Below are positions 61,462-64,000 of a DNA stretch of 64,000 nucleotides, in pieces. A program made the position numbers and the translations under genes. Location: positions 496,001 through 560,000 of the forward strand of contig CAWGQC010000005.1 in assembly GCA_963824645.1 (NCBI GenBank), given 5' to 3'. Origin of the DNA: Bog-756 sp963824645 (lineage in GTDB: Bacteria > Actinomycetota > Acidimicrobiia > Acidimicrobiales > RAAP-2). Under the pieces are notes generated by a model. That model searched no databases. It was not told the DNA's origin and worked only from the letters and a program-made list of their open reading frames with translations. Position 1 is the first letter of the stretch. Each line of letters starts with the position of its first letter.

Positions 61462-62592
61462 TCAAACCGGAACGGTGCCCCGAACGTCAGCCCCGGTGAC
61501 GGCCACCGGTCGATCGACGGTAGCGCCGAGGCCGGCAGCGACGACGGCCCCGACCATGGCCCTGACCCGGCTCTTGTCCCCGGTGACCAGTACGTACTCC
61601 GTGTTGCGGAGGTGGGATACGGCCCCCACCTTGCGGCCGGCCGGGTCGTGGATGCCGATTCGGGCTCCCACGTAACGGGCCGAGTCGAAGGCCAGGACCT
61701 CGACATGACCGCGACCGGTGCAGAGGTCACGGAGGTCGTCGAAGGTCAGCCACGATTCGTTGTTGTAGGAGAGGATGACGACATCGGCGGCCACCTCCGT
61801 GACCACCTGCCTCAGGGCGTCGGGCATGGTCCGCCGACCGTTGAAGGCGCTCTTGGTGGCCGGGTCGCGCAGGTCCTGGCGTTTGCAGGCCACTCCGTAG
61901 AAGGGTGGGCTGTCCCAGGCCACGATGGTCTCCCACACGTGGTAGTTGGCGTCGTAGCGGTGCTGGTTGTAGGGAGGGTCGATGTAGGCCAGGTCCACGT
62001 GGTCGAGGTGTCCCGACCCGACCAGGGCGCAGGCGTCACCGTTGACCGCCCGGCCCGGTCCGCCGATGAGCTCGGGGACGCGCAGGGTCAGTGGGAGGGC
62101 CGCCCGTGGGGCCCACTGTTTGAGGTAGGCCATCTGCAGCCCGGTGGTCGAGTCGACCCGGTCGGCCGCCTCCAGCAGGCTGGTGAGAAGAACTGGCCAC
62201 AGCTCGGATCCGGCGTAGTCACGGTCGATGGCCTCCCGCACGGCGTCGATGCGGGCCCCGTTCTCCGGCCGGAAGTACCGGGACGCCTCACAGAAGGTGC
62301 TCGTGACGTAGCCGGCCCGGCCCTTGAGGGCGTTGAGCCGGTCCACAGCCCGGATCACCCGGTCGACCAGGTCGGGCACGGCGTCGGGATCGGTGCCGAT
62401 GTAGCACCGGGCCAGGGTGTGGGCCAGGCGGGCGCTGTCCACCGCGGTGACGTCGATACCCAGCCGTTTCCAGGCCTGGGCCACCCGGGTCGTCCCGCAG
62501 AAGAGGTCGAGTCCGGTGCGAGCCTCCGACGCCTGGGCCAGCACGGTGAGGGCCGGAACCAGTCGGCGCTTGGACCCCAGGTATTTGATCAT
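61462..62592 (-). CDS. D12-class adenine-specific DNA methyltransferase
   Basis: This is a predicted N6-adenine DNA methylase of 376 residues. It starts with MIKYLGSKRRLVPALTVLAQ, has the SAM motif GLDLFCGTTRVAQAWKRLGI, the linking VTAVDSARLAHTLARCYIGT, and the catalytic LAYIDPPYNQHRYDANYH (DPPY). YLGSKRR at the start matches the D12/Dam-type N-terminal GxKxxL motif (here lacking the usual Asn). No restriction endonuclease gene is next to it, so it looks like an orphan methylase. It overlaps the small upstream protein by four bases (ATGA). The target sequence is unknown. Confidence 0.9.
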   Translation of the reverse strand: MIKYLGSKRRLVPALTVLAQASEARTGLDLFCGTTRVAQAWKRLGIDVTAVDSARLAHTLARCYIGTDPDAVPDLVDRVIRAVDRLNALKGRAGYVTSTFCEASRYFRPENGARIDAVREAIDRDYAGSELWPVLLTSLLEAADRVDSTTGLQMAYLKQWAPRAALPLTLRVPELIGGPGRAVNGDACALVGSGHLDHVDLAYIDPPYNQHRYDANYHVWETIVAWDSPPFYGVACKRQDLRDPATKSAFNGRRTMPDALRQVVTEVAADVVILSYNNESWLTFDDLRDLCTGRGHVEVLAFDSARYVGARIGIHDPAGRKVGAVSHLRNTEYVLVTGDKSRVRAMVGAVVAAGLGATVDRPVAVTGADVRGTVPV

Positions 62593-62900
62593 CGGCGCCC
62601 GAACCGTCGGGACCACCAGTTGGGATCGCGGGCGTGGGCGTGGAAGTGGTCGGGTATCTGCCGCATGACCCGGTCGAAGGACCATCCCCCCGCGCCCAGC
62701 TGCTCGTCGGCCACCCGGGTGAGGGCGGCCAACATGTGCTCGACATCGGCTTCGGGAGGCTCGTTACCGTGCCGCTTCCACACCACCATGGGGACGTCGC
62801 AGACCTCGCAGGACGCCACCCAGCAGACGTCGTCCTCGTGGAACCACTCGGTCAGGCGGGCCGCCTCGCACAGCTCACACTCGGGAGCGGGGTCGGTCAA
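62589..62900 (-). CDS. Small Cys-rich HIT-like protein
   Basis: This protein of about 103 residues starts with TTG at 62900, where TTGA overlaps the stop of the PASTA-protein gene. It begins LTDPAPECELCEAARLTEWF and has a second Cys pair in WVASCEVCDVPMVVWKRHG, so a four-Cys metal site (CxxC plus CxxC) is likely. The later part reads VMRQIPDHFHAHARDPNWW. The HxHxR stretch recalls the His triad of HIT nucleotide hydrolases but lacks the third His in the normal place. It is an actinobacterial family I recognise only as HIT-like or hypothetical. It couples by overlaps to the methylase downstream and the kinase upstream. Confidence 0.75.
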   Translation of the reverse strand: MTDPAPECELCEAARLTEWFHEDDVCWVASCEVCDVPMVVWKRHGNEPPEADVEHMLAALTRVADEQLGAGGWSFDRVMRQIPDHFHAHARDPNWWSRRFGRR

Positions 62901-64000
62901 AACGAGTAGATGTAGACAGTGGTGCCGGGTTTCACAGACGTGCCCGCCGCCGGATCGGTCGACAGGACGTGACCCGCCCCCGCCGGCCCGTAAGGGCCGG
63001 CCACCTGCAGGCCGAGGGCGGACAGGGCAGCGGTGGCGGCGGCCACCGACTGCGAGGCGAGGTCGGGGATGACCACCGGCTTCGGGCCCTCGGACACCGT
63101 CACCGTCACCGTCGACCCGAAGGGTTGCGGACCGGCCGAAGGGGCGGGCGTTGTGCTGATGACCTGGCCGGCCGGAACCGTCGCCGAGTAGGCGTTCTGC
63201 TGGGCGACGTGGAACCCCAGGGGGGCCAGGGCAGCAGAGGCCGAGGCGTAGGTGGCGGCCGCCGGCAGGGCGGGGACGGCCACCGGAGCATGGCCCTTGG
63301 AGAGGATGACAGTCACCGTCGAGCCATAGGGCGCCGTGCCGGTCGGGGTGGTGGCCACCACGGCACCGGCCACCACGGTGGAGCTGTACTGGGCCGCCGC
63401 GGCCGGACACACCCCGACCAGGTGGACGGCGGCGAGCTGGGCAACCGCGGCCGGACAACTGGCCGCCGAGGTGAGGCTGGGGATGGCCACCGGCGGCGGC
63501 CCGGCCGACACGACGGCGTCGACGGTGGAACCCTGTTTGGCCGATACGACGGTGGTGCCGGCCCGGGGCGCCGGTTGCTGGCTGAGGATGCGTCCGGCCC
63601 CGAGGGTGATGCTGGTCCGGTGCCCGGTCACCCGTAGGTGGAACTTGTCCTGGGCCAGGACGGCGTCGGCCTGGGCCGTCGTCTTGCCCACCAGCGAGGG
63701 CACCGGATGGCTGGGTGTGAAGAGTCCCTGACGGGTGGCCAACGCCACGCCCGCGACGACCAGGGCCACAACCACCAGACCGGCGGCCGCCCACCAGGGC
63801 CAACGCCGCCGGCGCCGGCGCAGGACCTTCGGGGCCCGGCCCGCCTTCGGCTTGGTCGGCTGGCCAGACGGAGTGTCGAGAGTCGAGGGGAGGCCGAGCT
63901 CGGTGGGATCGCTGTCCAGGCCGACCGGACGCGGGGGACGCACCGCCACCGCGTCGAGATCGTCCGTCAGGCCTCGGGCGGCTTCGGTGATGGGAAGCGG
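62897..64000 (-). CDS. PASTA-domain protein, C-terminal part of a probable Ser/Thr kinase (partial)
   Basis: The reading frame is open to the right edge of the window, so the N-terminal part is missing. What is present is a Pro/Lys/Arg-rich cytoplasmic linker, one membrane helix (WPWWAAAGLVVVALVVAGVA), and four PASTA-like repeats outside the cell (HPVPSLVGKTTAQADAVLAQ; VAIPSLTSAASCPAAVAQL; VAVPALPAAATYASASAALA; VVIPDLASQSVAAATAALSA). This is the C-terminal layout of PknB-type Ser/Thr protein kinases, which sense muropeptides or lipid II. The kinase domain is expected just beyond 64000. The gene ends with TGA overlapping the next start. Confidence 0.88.
   Translation of the reverse strand, partial: PLPITEAARGLTDDLDAVAVRPPRPVGLDSDPTELGLPSTLDTPSGQPTKPKAGRAPKVLRRRRRRWPWWAAAGLVVVALVVAGVALATRQGLFTPSHPVPSLVGKTTAQADAVLAQDKFHLRVTGHRTSITLGAGRILSQQPAPRAGTTVVSAKQGSTVDAVVSAGPPPVAIPSLTSAASCPAAVAQLAAVHLVGVCPAAAAQYSSTVVAGAVVATTPTGTAPYGSTVTVILSKGHAPVAVPALPAAATYASASAALAPLGFHVAQQNAYSATVPAGQVISTTPAPSAGPQPFGSTVTVTVSEGPKPVVIPDLASQSVAAATAALSALGLQVAGPYGPAGAGHVLSTDPAAGTSVKPGTTVYIYSF

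Noticed and set aside
60664..63072. A plus-strand open frame of 802 codons
   Set aside because: It runs antisense to three recognisable genes (SDR, DNA methylase, Cys-rich protein) and its product is low-complexity, as expected in high-GC DNA.

Overview
The window comes from a high-GC actinobacterium, most plausibly of an Acidimicrobiia-like lineage. This is inferred from the strong G+C bias in third codon positions, frequent GTG/TTG starts, a GatCAB amidotransferase operon, a PASTA-type Ser/Thr kinase, an LPxTG-type surface protein and SCP2/SDR lipid-type genes. No rRNA gene or CRISPR array was seen, and no complete tRNA or tmRNA was recognised by eye.

Layout. Positions 1-2283 hold a decayed ISL3-family transposase gene split by an IS3-family element. 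The IS3 ends are visible, with 31-bp imperfect inverted repeats and a 4-bp AGGT target duplication. Positions 2482-6546 are visibly less GC-rich. They carry two cell-surface acyltransferases around a gene-poor stretch holding a second ISL3 remnant and a tmRNA-3'-end-like sequence. Positions 6755-9551 are cysC, cysN and cysD, which make PAPS, the sulfate donor. From 9.7 to 49.3 kb lies a large extracellular-polysaccharide locus: a WecA/MraY-type initiating transferase, a DegT-type sugar aminotransferase, about nine glycosyltransferases or related proteins, a WbsX-methyltransferase fusion, free methyltransferases, an AsnB-type amidotransferase, a Wzm/Wzt ABC exporter, a Wzc-like co-polymerase, a polymerase-like membrane protein, a CapD/WbpM-type dehydratase, a nucleotide-sugar dehydrogenase, an epimerase, a PAP2 phosphatase, a LuxR-type regulator, a formyltransferase-like protein and a polysaccharide deacetylase. 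Five sulfotransferase-like genes lie in or next to this locus and a sixth is at 56.2 kb. Positions 49.4-64 kb are mostly core genes: a CDF transporter, a GH43-like protein, gatBAC, an esterase, an SCP2-like protein, an MFS transporter, an SDR, a D12-class DNA methylase, a small Cys-rich protein and the C-terminal part of a PASTA kinase. A lower-GC FkbM methyltransferase sits among them.

How the genes fit together. The most coherent reading is a locus for a sulfated, acylated and methylated surface polysaccharide. CysDNC supplies PAPS, several dedicated sulfotransferases use it, and the glycan is exported by Wzm/Wzt. The Wzt carries a C-terminal domain of the kind that recognises a finished chain end. 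The Wzc-like protein has lost its Walker A motif, so classical tyrosine-kinase control looks absent.

Caution. At least fourteen genes carry apparent single-base frameshifts, including gatA and cysN, which are unlikely to be dead. Many of these may be sequence errors rather than biology, and they are worst in 9.7-12.5 kb. I give the reconstructed gene extent in each case.
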